Shown: positions 8,417 to 15,468 of the stretch, one piece after another
How positions within the stretch are numbered: the stretch's first letter is position 1
How the letters are laid out: each line of letters starts with the position of its first letter
Source of the DNA: Nitrospinota bacterium
GTDB lineage: Bacteria; Nitrospinota; Nitrospinia; Nitrospinales; VA-1
Assembly: GCA_027619975.1 (NCBI GenBank)
Contig: JAQCGX010000021.1
Coordinates: forward strand, 1 to 54,179
Direction of reading: 5' to 3'
Length of the DNA stretch: 54,179 bases
Notes under the pieces: model-generated
Seen by the model: only the letters and a program-made list of their open reading frames with translations
What the model was told of the DNA's origin: nothing
Databases searched by the model: none
Translations under genes and position numbers: made by a program

Positions 8417-9401
8417 TATCGCGATTCGCTGCAAGGCATCCTTCACCACGGGCATGGGCCATGTTTACCGTCAACTCCATCTGGCTAAAGTTCTGCGGCA
8501 AAGAGGCATGGAAATTCAGTTTTTCATTCCCGACTACCCTCCCACGGTCGAACTTTTGAGTAAAAATAATTTTTCCCTCACCAGCGTGGGTAAAGAGGAA
8601 GGCCTGCCAAAGGAGATGGATACTTATTTTGATCTGATCATCCTGGATCTTCAGGACACAACCCAGGAATTCATTTCCTCCTTGCGCCATCGGGCAAAAA
8701 GAATCGTGAGCTTTGAAAATCTGGGAGCGGGCAGGAATTTCGTCGATCTGTTGATTGATTGCAACCTCGACCCCAAGGAGAGCCTCAAGGTGAAGCCGGG
8801 GGTGAAGCCCCTTTTCGGTCTGGCTTATTCGGTTCTGGCTGTGGAGTTTGGAGAATACCATCAGCAGCAAAGAATCTTTCCCCCGGCCCTGGAATCGCTG
8901 TTGGTCACGATGGGCGGAACCGACCCCAACAATTTAACCCTTCAGCTCGCTGAGGTTTTCCAGCAATGGAAAAAAGAAATAGCCATCACTTTCGTCCTCG
9001 GCCCAGGATTCAAAGAAACAGAAACGCTCAAGGCCCTCACATCTTCGATGCGGTCGGTTCAGATTTTAAGCAATGCCGGTAATATGGCGGAACTTCTCTT
9101 CAATCATAATGCGGTTTTTTGCAGTGGCGGCGTCACCCTGCACGAATCGCTGGCTGTTGGCACACCGGCTTTCGTTATCAATCAGGTCCCGCATCAGCGG
9201 GAAAAAACCCGGCCTATCGAGCGGTTGGGAGCGGCTATTGACCTGGGACTGCCGGAGGATTTCGATCCGAAATTTATTTCAGGGATTCTCGATACTGCAA
9301 AAAACCAACTGGAGAATATGAGCCGCAAGGGGAAAACATTGGTGGACGGCAAGGGAATTGTCCGGGTGGCCGATGCAATCCAATGCGCCATCGCAGGGTA
9401 A
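8409..9401 (+). CDS. PseG/SpsG-like nucleotide-sugar-processing protein
   Basis: This 330-residue GT-B protein resembles PseG, the UDP-sugar hydrolase of pseudaminic acid synthesis, and the related SpsG. It begins AIRCKASFTTGMGHVYRQ, where PseG has a G-x-GH-x-xR motif, and the C-terminal half has VTMGGTDPNN and CSGGVTLHESLAVGTP, the donor-binding region. PseG uses a catalytic His in the GMGH segment, which is present. No pseB, pseC, pseF or pseI gene is seen nearby, so a pseudaminic acid role is not supported by context. A general role in surface sugar transfer with the coupled GT2 is more likely. The ATG at 8409 overlaps the GT2 stop codon. Confidence 0.78.
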   Translation: MANIAIRCKASFTTGMGHVYRQLHLAKVLRQRGMEIQFFIPDYPPTVELLSKNNFSLTSVGKEEGLPKEMDTYFDLIILDLQDTTQEFISSLRHRAKRIVSFENLGAGRNFVDLLIDCNLDPKESLKVKPGVKPLFGLAYSVLAVEFGEYHQQQRIFPPALESLLVTMGGTDPNNLTLQLAEVFQQWKKEIAITFVLGPGFKETETLKALTSSMRSVQILSNAGNMAELLFNHNAVFCSGGVTLHESLAVGTPAFVINQVPHQREKTRPIERLGAAIDLGLPEDFDPKFISGILDTAKNQLENMSRKGKTLVDGKGIVRVADAIQCAIAG

Positions 9402-9412
9402 AACGACAAGCA

Positions 9413-10258
9413 TCAAATTTCGATCAAGTCGGTCACTTCTTTCACAACCCGGTTGATTAGAGCTTCCTTCAAGCCGATTTCTCGAAGCAAGTCCGGTTTT
9501 TCCAAAATTTCATGACAGAGAACCACATTATTACTCAAAAGCTTTTTCTTTTGATTGCTTTTAAGGGTGGTCAGACAGGTGATCGGGTGGACGCCCTCCT
9601 TTTCGATCATCAGTTTCAAACTCCGGCCCTCGGGATAGTCCCAGCTCAGTAAATTGAGACCGACACAGCTCCCGTACGTAATGGCATCCACAGTAAATTT
9701 TGTGTTGGTGACCAGCCAGAATTCACTGACCAATTCACTTGGAGAGTTATTTTTTAAATCCAGGGAGCGGGCATAGACATAAAGGGGAATTTTAACATCA
9801 CATTTTATCCCTTCTCGATTATGATATTTGCATTCCACCAGGCGCCTGTGATTTCCCTTAACGGCGACCACATCGACCTCATGGGTCACGCAGGCTCCCT
9901 GCATAATAACGCCGACCTGGGTTTCGTACCCCTGCTTTTCCAATAGTGCTCCCACAAACTTCTCAAAAGGAAAGCCACTGGGCCCCAAACTCATGACAGC
10001 GTGTTTCAAACTGTAACGGGCCGCAAGATAGCGCGCCTCCCTTTGTAACAGCTGAAACGCCATGCGATAAAGTTTTCGGGTTGATATGCCGGAACTGACT
10101 TTTTTTGCCACACGATCGATCACCCGCTGAACAAGCACCGGGGAAGCGCCGGTCATGCTGAGAGATCGTTCCAGTTTCTCCCTGGAGAAAGGCTCTATCT
10201 CACCCGATGCTTTTTTAATGAGGGGGGCGGTTTTATTTCGATGGGGGTTGGGAACCAT
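9413..10258 (-). CDS. ATP-cone domain fused to Mrr-type PD-(D/E)xK nuclease-like domain
   Basis: Residues about 10-90 match the ATP-cone domain, the nucleotide-sensing module of ribonucleotide reductases and NrdR (IKKASGEIEPFSREKLERSL). Residues about 105-200 carry the restriction-endonuclease-like pattern: FEKFVGALLEKQGYET, HEVDVVAV, then LVECKYH, i.e. the D-xn-ExK active site. The C-terminal 90 residues are unassigned. The role is unknown; nucleotide-controlled DNA cleavage or repair is an inference. The ATG at 10258 is used because AAGGAA lies about 12 bases upstream, overlapping the end of the preceding small gene. It is the last gene of a three-gene operon with an FMN-binding protein and a small membrane protein. 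Confidence 0.75.
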   Translation of the reverse strand: MVPNPHRNKTAPLIKKASGEIEPFSREKLERSLSMTGASPVLVQRVIDRVAKKVSSGISTRKLYRMAFQLLQREARYLAARYSLKHAVMSLGPSGFPFEKFVGALLEKQGYETQVGVIMQGACVTHEVDVVAVKGNHRRLVECKYHNREGIKCDVKIPLYVYARSLDLKNNSPSELVSEFWLVTNTKFTVDAITYGSCVGLNLLSWDYPEGRSLKLMIEKEGVHPITCLTTLKSNQKKKLLSNNVVLCHEILEKPDLLREIGLKEALINRVVKEVTDLIEI

Positions 10259-10268
10259 GAGGGAGGAA

Positions 10269-10445
10269 CTATTCCTTAAAGAAAAGGGCGATGATATGCC
10301 AGACAAAAGACAAACCCGCCACAAGGATACCGATGCCCATCAACAACCAGTTAAGCTTTTGCTTTTTTATTTGTTCTTCAGTTTCACCGTTTCCTTCCTC
10401 AGCCATGCCGTTTCCCCGGTGTTTGTGAATAATACTTGCGCTCAT
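10269..10445 (-). CDS. Small single-pass membrane protein (58 aa)
   Basis: The gene encodes a 58-residue protein: a charged, Glu-rich first half (MAEEGNGETEEQIKKQK) followed by one transmembrane helix (WLLMGIGILVAGLSFVW) and a short tail ending FFKE. Its ATG overlaps the stop of the FMN-binding protein gene as ATGA, and the nuclease gene starts 10 bp after its stop, which supports translation. A subunit or anchor for the FMN-binding protein is possible. I do not recognise the family. Confidence 0.65.
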   Translation of the reverse strand: MSASIIHKHRGNGMAEEGNGETEEQIKKQKLNWLLMGIGILVAGLSFVWHIIALFFKE

Positions 10446-11050
10446 TTTTTGGCGTCAAGGTAAAGCACTTGATAGGCCGATACCGCCTTTTTCACTCCCG
10501 TGGTAATCGCGTTAACAGACAGAGTCGCCCCGGTGATGGTATTGATTTCCCGGAAGTCGGATTGCGCATTCCGGCCAAAAAACTGACTCATGAATGACGG
10601 AAACTTCACCTCCCAACCGCGAGGTTCCCGGTAAACCAGAATTTCTACATCCCGCACCGTTCCGTCCAAGTTGAGCACGGTCATGAACGTGATAGGGAAC
10701 GACTTACCGATCATATGATCGATCAGCGTATATCCCATGGGTGTGCCATTTTTTTTGCCCACATAAAAAGTAAGCCACTTCTCGTTAATTTCCACCAATG
10801 ACATCTTTGCAATGGCTTTCTTTTGCTCTTCGCTAAGCCACTTGCGTTCCTTATCAGTAGCATCCGCCCCTGGAAAGGCAACCCCTAAAGCCTCTTCTTT
10901 AGTGAGATACACCTGCAAGTCAAATTCCTTCTCCTCTGAAAAGGATTCCACTGGAAAAATCAGATTGACGCCTAAAAATCCTGCCAGGACAAAGGGTAAA
11001 ACTAAAATATAAACTTCTCTTTTAATGAAACTCCACAGACATTTCTCCAT
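10442..11050 (-). CDS. Membrane-anchored FMN-binding domain protein (RnfG/NqrC-like)
   Basis: This 202-residue protein has an N-terminal membrane anchor (residues 12-32) and a periplasmic C-terminal FMN_bind domain. The flavin attachment motif appears as TITGATLS near residue 170; in RnfG and NqrC, FMN is linked by phosphoester to the last Thr of such an S/TGAT motif. No other Rnf or Nqr subunit is encoded nearby, so it is probably a stand-alone electron carrier. It lies downstream of the Fur-box porin on the same strand but beyond that gene's terminator. A half Fur-like TGATAATAA lies upstream. A link to periplasmic iron reduction is an inference from this setting. Confidence 0.8.
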   Translation of the reverse strand: MEKCLWSFIKREVYILVLPFVLAGFLGVNLIFPVESFSEEKEFDLQVYLTKEEALGVAFPGADATDKERKWLSEEQKKAIAKMSLVEINEKWLTFYVGKKNGTPMGYTLIDHMIGKSFPITFMTVLNLDGTVRDVEILVYREPRGWEVKFPSFMSQFFGRNAQSDFREINTITGATLSVNAITTGVKKAVSAYQVLYLDAKK

Positions 11051-11126
11051 AAGCCCTTATTATCAGATAGTTGGAAAGATTTAAAAAGATAGTTTTGTTA
11101 GTATAAAGCTATTTTATGCAGGAAAG

Positions 11127-11189
11127 AAAAAAAATCCTGACGCTCTGAACTCTTTGGAGGAGAGGAGTGGATTCAGAGCGCCAGGATTT
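11127..11189 (-). terminator. Rho-independent terminator of the porin gene
   Basis: Positions 11132-11149 and 11172-11189 form an 18-bp stem with one mismatch (AAATCCTG outer part). On the minus strand it is followed by eight T (plus-strand A-run 11127-11134). It lies 30 bp after the porin stop and separates that gene from the FMN-binding protein gene. Confidence 0.9.
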
Positions 11190-11218
11190 ATAAGTAATTT
11201 ATACTATCAAAAGGTCCA

Positions 11219-12568
11219 TCAATACATAAAAGCGACGCCCAAATTGACGGTGTCCGCCGCTTTGCCAACTGCAGTGGCAGCAAAATTAGGGTTGCTATAA
11301 CGACGATGTTGCCAATCCGCCTTGATGGCCACGTTGAAAATGGGCCGATAGGTGATGCCCGCCTGATACACGTCAAAATTGACTCCGGCTGAGGGTGCGG
11401 CTCCTGAAGGCATGCTGTCCTGGGGACGAATGTGCTCGAACATGAACCAGGTGACCAGATCCTGGGATGTATTGACCCCCAATAACTGCGGCAAATGAAT
11501 ACCCGCTTGCACGTTCCAGCCAAAAATATTGTCTGGAATAACCGTCGAACATGTCCCTGCTGTTTGGACCGCACAAAAGGTGTTCAGCGCAGAGGCATCG
11601 TCAATATCGATATTCACGATGGAGGCATTCATGTCAAACCAGTTCTTGCGGTATTTCATGTCCGCCTCGAGCAAAAGCACACGCCCACCCTCATCAATAA
11701 GGCCCTGAGTGGTATTGCCAACGTAAAAGGAGAACCCGAGTTGGAGCCCTGGGTACAATTTACTCAACTCCAGGCGACCCGTAGCCGCAAAATCTTCAGC
11801 AACGACGTTATTAGGTTGCGCACGTCCGCTGCGGATACCGCTGGACGATGTGAACCGCCCCGATTGCCCGCCGTTGCCGGTAACGCCTGAGCCGTCGTCA
11901 AACCCTGAAGGGCGGATGGATTGAACAGAATTGACCGCATAAACCCGGTAATTAACGCCCTCCATCGGCGTTCCAAAAATACCCGCGCCACTGGCGTTCC
12001 AGGTGGTAGGAATGATTTTACTTTGGAGTTCCGGACGTTCCACCGACCAGAAAAGATTCGGCTCGTGAAACTCATTTAAAAGCCCAACCGGTATCAGCAC
12101 CACGCCGGCCCGGACACTGGCCGCGTCAAGCAAGCGAAAATCGAGATAACCCAACTCGAATTCTAACTCCTGGGCTCCGTGCTCATAATCAATTTCAGCA
12201 TTGAGTTGGATCCAATCCGCCAAAATGGCATTGATACCAATGACGAACCTGTGTTGATCTATTGTGGTGTTGCCGCCATTTTCGTCCACATGATTCGTGT
12301 AATGCGATTCACCATAACCATAGACTCTACCGCGATCGTATTTTGATTTTGCCCCCTGGGTGTATTTGTAATTCTCCATGATATCTGCAATACGGTCCAT
12401 CTCCGCTCGCAGTTTCAGGAGCTCTTGATCTTCGCCTTTGTTTTCAAGCATATCCACCTGGCTTTGAAGTTTTTGAAGCTTCTCGGCATTATCGCTCTGA
12501 GCAAATCCTGGTCCGCTTCCTAAAAGAACGGCTAGCACCAGCAATCCTGTTAGTAATGTTTTCTTCAC
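11219..12568 (-). CDS. Outer-membrane porin-like beta-barrel protein, Fur-controlled
   Basis: The 449-residue protein has a signal peptide (MKKTLLTGLLVLAVLLGSGPGFAQ is about residues 1-24), a short coiled coil (residues 28-70, LQKLQSQVDMLENK) as in trimeric porins, then a barrel of amphipathic strands ending with the aromatic C-terminus GVAFMY, the usual BAM signal. Segments such as YGYGESHYTN, ELGYLDFRL and GVVLIPVGLLNEFHEP resemble OprO/P-type or DUF3138-like porins. Substrate cannot be read from sequence. Two near-consensus Fur boxes flank its promoter, so expression should rise in iron limitation and the porin may help iron entry. A terminator follows directly. Confidence 0.82.
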   Translation of the reverse strand: MKKTLLTGLLVLAVLLGSGPGFAQSDNAEKLQKLQSQVDMLENKGEDQELLKLRAEMDRIADIMENYKYTQGAKSKYDRGRVYGYGESHYTNHVDENGGNTTIDQHRFVIGINAILADWIQLNAEIDYEHGAQELEFELGYLDFRLLDAASVRAGVVLIPVGLLNEFHEPNLFWSVERPELQSKIIPTTWNASGAGIFGTPMEGVNYRVYAVNSVQSIRPSGFDDGSGVTGNGGQSGRFTSSSGIRSGRAQPNNVVAEDFAATGRLELSKLYPGLQLGFSFYVGNTTQGLIDEGGRVLLLEADMKYRKNWFDMNASIVNIDIDDASALNTFCAVQTAGTCSTVIPDNIFGWNVQAGIHLPQLLGVNTSQDLVTWFMFEHIRPQDSMPSGAAPSAGVNFDVYQAGITYRPIFNVAIKADWQHRRYSNPNFAATAVGKAADTVNLGVAFMY

Positions 12569-12662
12569 CCTTTGCTCCTTTCAAATATAAAACGTAATAG
12601 AGTTCTACCTAATCATCCATGAGTCGAGAATAACTGGTACCCAACCTTAAAAAAATATTAAA

Positions 12663-12747
12663 TGAAAATGGTTATCATTTATAAATACAGAAAGAAAATC
12701 TATATAAAATAAAGCTCTTTGTCAACTAATTTTGAATATAATTATCA
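12663..12747 (-). promoter_or_regulatory. Porin promoter flanked by two Fur boxes
   Basis: On the minus strand, TTGACA (12720-12725) and TAGATT (12697-12702) lie 17 bases apart. TGAAAATGGTTATCA (12663-12677), just downstream of the -10, matches the 7-1-7 Fur consensus TGATAATnATTATCA at 12 of 14 defined bases or better, and TGAATATAATTATCA (12733-12747), just upstream of the -35, also matches at 12 of 14. The placement suits repression by iron-bound Fur or a related family member. The porin ATG is about 95 bp below the nearer box. Confidence 0.75.
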
Positions 12748-12810
12748 TTTTTGTAATTTCCTACCTTCAATTTCTGTTTGAATGACAAAAAACTAGATTT
12801 TTAAAAGCCT

Positions 12811-12844
12811 AAAAAAGGCAGAGGGGGCGCAACTCCCCTCTGCC
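12811..12844 (-). terminator. Rho-independent terminator of the receiver gene
   Basis: GGCAGAGGGG (12817-12826) pairs perfectly with CCCCTCTGCC (12835-12844). The minus strand then runs into six T (plus A-run 12811-12816). It lies about 110 bp after the receiver-like gene. Confidence 0.85.
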
Positions 12845-12955
12845 CTCCAAGCTCCCAGGGAGAAACCATCCTGGAAACCCGAAGTTATTGATAAATATTG
12901 AAATTTATATCCGCATCCGCATTTTCAGCAAACATTTCCCTAATGGCTCCGGCAT

Positions 12956-13363
12956 TCAAGAAATTGCTCCGGAATTTAATTGATACTCCCTGAGATTTTC
13001 GATAAAGAAGTCGCAAACGATCACTGCAAACTGGACAGGACTGATCGGTTTGCGCACATATTCAAAGGCCCCCAGATTGACGACCTGAATAAATTCTTCA
13101 ATGCTCCCCTTATCGGACAAATAGATCACTTTGGCGTTATTATCTTTTTGGTTTTGACCCAAAAATTCGATTCCAGACATATCCCCCAATGCATGGCTGA
13201 CGACGATCAGGTCAAAATCCTCCGACTGCAAACACGCTATGGCCTCTGATCCGTAGCTAACCAGCCGGACTTTATGGCCAAACCGGTTTAACATGACGGC
13301 AATTGGCAAACGGTCCTTCTTGTTTCCATCAATTAACAATAGGGCATCTCTAAAAATTGACAA
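12956..13363 (-). CDS. Degenerate response-regulator receiver protein, start within a MITE
   Basis: The 135-residue protein is a stand-alone CheY-like domain: LLLIDGNKKDR at the start, DLIVVSHALGDMSGIEFL in the middle, and YVRKPISP with the conserved Lys. The acidic pair is reduced to one Asp (LIDGN), and the phospho-acceptor Asp is replaced by Ser (LIVVS), so aspartyl phosphorylation is unlikely. The first eight or so residues are encoded by the terminal inverted repeat of the MITE at 13341-13563. The only in-frame start is TTG at 13363, also inside the element, with no good ribosome site. The original 5' end was probably lost or replaced, so the gene may be weakly expressed or decaying. Confidence 0.65.
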   Translation of the reverse strand: MSIFRDALLLIDGNKKDRLPIAVMLNRFGHKVRLVSYGSEAIACLQSEDFDLIVVSHALGDMSGIEFLGQNQKDNNAKVIYLSDKGSIEEFIQVVNLGAFEYVRKPISPVQFAVIVCDFFIENLREYQLNSGAIS

Positions 13364-13563
13364 CGACGCCGAATCGCCAATTCAAAGACGCGTCTTTTGT
13401 TTTAGTAGGACAGGCGACCTACCCTTAAAGGTTATACGGAAGTGCGGAATTTAATTCCGCCTTTCCTGCCTGTCCGCACGGGCTGGAAAGCCCGTGCCAC
13501 TGATTTAAGTAAATTTTGCACACGAGTCTATTTTCTGTGAAAACTAATTTTTAGAGATGCCCT
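13341..13563. mobile_element. MITE copy B (223 bp)
   Basis: AGGGCATCTCTAAAAATT (13341-13358) and its exact inverse AATTTTTAGAGATGCCCT (13546-13563) bound the element. It is the reverse-orientation counterpart of the copy at 49059-49282, with more divergence in the arms than in the middle. The inner 96 bp (13405-13500) is the palindromic module shared with two other elements. No transposase gene is present. One end overlaps the receiver gene; the other lies 26 bp before the GDT1-like start. Confidence 0.85.
13405..13500. repeat. 96-bp palindromic module, copy in MITE B
   Basis: This inner block runs from GTAGGACAGGCGACC to GGAAAGCCCGTGCCAC. It contains the palindrome GCGGAATTTAATTCCGC. Its ends are imperfect inverted repeats of the GTAGCACAGGC type. 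The same 96 bp, in reverse, occur at 49123-49218 and 18662-18757. Confidence 0.8.
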
Positions 13564-13589
13564 TATAAATATTATCCTGGAGAGTGTTC

Positions 13590-13859
13590 GTGAAAGCCTA
13601 TTGGATCGTTTTTTTCAGCGTTTTTCTGGCGGAGTTGGGTGATAAAACCCAACTGGCAACGCTTTTATTCGCTACCAATCAGTCACTGGGCAAAGTAGGG
13701 GTCTTTTTTGCCTCCTCCCTGGCCCTGGTTGTGAGCACGTTGATCGCCGTTGTCGTGGGCGGGCAAATCTCCCATTTGCTCTCTGTCGAAAAACTCAAAC
13801 TGATCGCCGGCGCCGGTTTCATCCTCATCGGTGCGTGGACCCTGTGGGATGCCCGATGA
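13590..13859 (+). CDS. Half-size TMEM165/GDT1 (UPF0016) family transporter subunit
   Basis: This 89-residue membrane protein has three predicted helices and one copy of the family motif (FLAELGDKTQLATLL, E-x-G-D-K-T). The usual family protein has two such halves, about 190 residues, and exports Mn2+ or Ca2+ in exchange for protons. A single half would have to dimerise, or pair with a second half encoded elsewhere; none is present nearby. Start is set at GTG 13590, since GGAG lies 7 bases before it; an in-frame GTG at 13584 sits too close to that site. The MITE ends 26 bp upstream, so its promoter may come from the element. Confidence 0.85.
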   Translation: MKAYWIVFFSVFLAELGDKTQLATLLFATNQSLGKVGVFFASSLALVVSTLIAVVVGGQISHLLSVEKLKLIAGAGFILIGAWTLWDAR

Positions 13860-13878
13860 GGATGTCCAGCTCTGAAAA

Positions 13879-15468
13879 CTAACCGGCATACATCCTGAAG
13901 TTGATATCCGTAAAGAGATTGTCCTTTTTCTCAATTTCCGCCAGCCATCCCTCATCCAGACTTTGACTTTGCAGGTCGTGATAAATTCGGGTGAAACGAT
14001 TGATATGGTCGCGGGTGCGTTTTACGGCGTATGCGACCATGGTTCCTGATGTCATGATGAAGGCCCAGTCACTGCCCTGGGCTAATAGCAGTTCCCTGGC
14101 CGCCTGGTTGAGCGCCCGTTCTTCCAGACCCGTTGCGTGTTGATGGTTTTTGGACATCTCTTCCATGCGTTCTGCGGCTTTATGCAGATGACGATAGATC
14201 CAGTCGTTATCCTTGCCCAGCCAGTATTCGTGGTATCCCTTGTAGCCCCAGCTGGAAGTGGAGGGGGTTGCCATCTGATGCGTCGGATACTTTTGCAGAT
14301 AACTGGAGGGGTTCGTCAGTTCGATGGTTTCCTGATCGAAAGCGATTTTGCGGATCAAAAAATTCAGCCAGTCGGGCCCTTCATACCACCAGTGGCCATA
14401 CAGCTCGGCATCGTAAGGAGCAACGACGAGCGGTGGCCGGTCCATGAGGCGGCCTAAATGCTCTACCTGTTGTTGGCGGTTGAACATGAAATTCCCTGCA
14501 TGATCTGCGGCTTTGGTGACAGCATTTTCGGGGTTGTAAGGTTGCTTGTGATCGCCTTTCCCGGTGATGCGAAAATATTTAAACCCGGTCATCTTGCGCT
14601 CTCCGGTCGTGGCGATGTAGGGCCGGATATAATCGTATTCCAGGTCGAAGCCGATATCCCGATAATATTCGCGGTAATCGTAATCGCCGGGATAGCCTTC
14701 ATTAGCGCTCCACACTTGCTTGGAGGATTCCGTGTCCCGGCCAAACACGGCCACGCCGTTGGGACAATAAATCGGGGCGAAGACGCCGTATTTGGGTCGC
14801 GGGGTGGCGTGCAGAATGCCATGCGTGTCGGTAAAAAAGAAACGGATGCCCACTTCTTCCAGATATTTTTCAATGCCCGGCTGGTAACCGCACTCAGGAA
14901 GCCAGATGCCGCGCGGTTTTCTGCCGAGAAATTTTTCATGTGTCTGAACGGCGGTTTGAATCTGCGCCCGCACCGCGCTTTCATTCACTGCCATCAGAGG
15001 CAGGAACCCGTGTGTGGCGCCGCAGGTGATCAATTCCAGATGCCCCAGGTCCTGAAATTTTTTGAAGCCCTGGATGATATTGTTCTGGTAATGGTTGACG
15101 AACATTTCCCGAACCCGGCTGAGCTCCCAGTGATAATGCAGAGCCAGATCGTGAAACTCCGGCTGATAGCGGGTGCGTTCCATTTCCTTGCAGGACAACT
15201 CGATCAATCGGTCCAGATGCCGACGATAGCGTTCCTGTAGCAAGGGGTCCCCCAGCATGCTCAATAAAGTGGGCGTCATGGTGAGGGTGAGTTTGAAGGG
15301 AACTTCGTCCTCTACCAGTCCTTCAAAAATACTGAGCAGGGGAATGTAGGTTTCCGTGATGGCCTCATACAGCCAGTCCTCTTCCAGAAACTCATTGTAT
15401 TCCGGGTGCCGGACAAAGGGCAGGTGGGCGTGTAAAACCAGAGCGAGGTATCCTTTGGGCTGGCTCAT
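13879..15468 (-). CDS. GH57 alpha-1,4-glucan branching enzyme-like protein (DUF1957)
   Basis: The 529-residue protein belongs to glycoside hydrolase family 57, branching-enzyme type: LALVLHAHLPFVRHPE at the N-terminus, LPECGYQPG with the probable catalytic nucleophile Glu near residue 196, and VAPYDAELYGHWWYEGP with the probable acid/base Asp. It would introduce alpha-1,6 branches into glycogen-like glucan in the cytoplasm. Length fits the family. Its ATG overlaps the DUF4912 gene stop (ATGA), so the two are coupled and share the sigma-54 promoter at 16941-16957. No glycogen synthase or phosphorylase gene is in the window. Confidence 0.9.
   Translation of the reverse strand: MSQPKGYLALVLHAHLPFVRHPEYNEFLEEDWLYEAITETYIPLLSIFEGLVEDEVPFKLTLTMTPTLLSMLGDPLLQERYRRHLDRLIELSCKEMERTRYQPEFHDLALHYHWELSRVREMFVNHYQNNIIQGFKKFQDLGHLELITCGATHGFLPLMAVNESAVRAQIQTAVQTHEKFLGRKPRGIWLPECGYQPGIEKYLEEVGIRFFFTDTHGILHATPRPKYGVFAPIYCPNGVAVFGRDTESSKQVWSANEGYPGDYDYREYYRDIGFDLEYDYIRPYIATTGERKMTGFKYFRITGKGDHKQPYNPENAVTKAADHAGNFMFNRQQQVEHLGRLMDRPPLVVAPYDAELYGHWWYEGPDWLNFLIRKIAFDQETIELTNPSSYLQKYPTHQMATPSTSSWGYKGYHEYWLGKDNDWIYRHLHKAAERMEEMSKNHQHATGLEERALNQAARELLLAQGSDWAFIMTSGTMVAYAVKRTRDHINRFTRIYHDLQSQSLDEGWLAEIEKKDNLFTDINFRMYAG

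Noticed and set aside
14458-15240. 260-codon open frame on the plus strand inside the GH57 gene
   Set aside because: It is fully antisense to a clearly conserved GH57 enzyme and has no ribosome site or recognisable domain.
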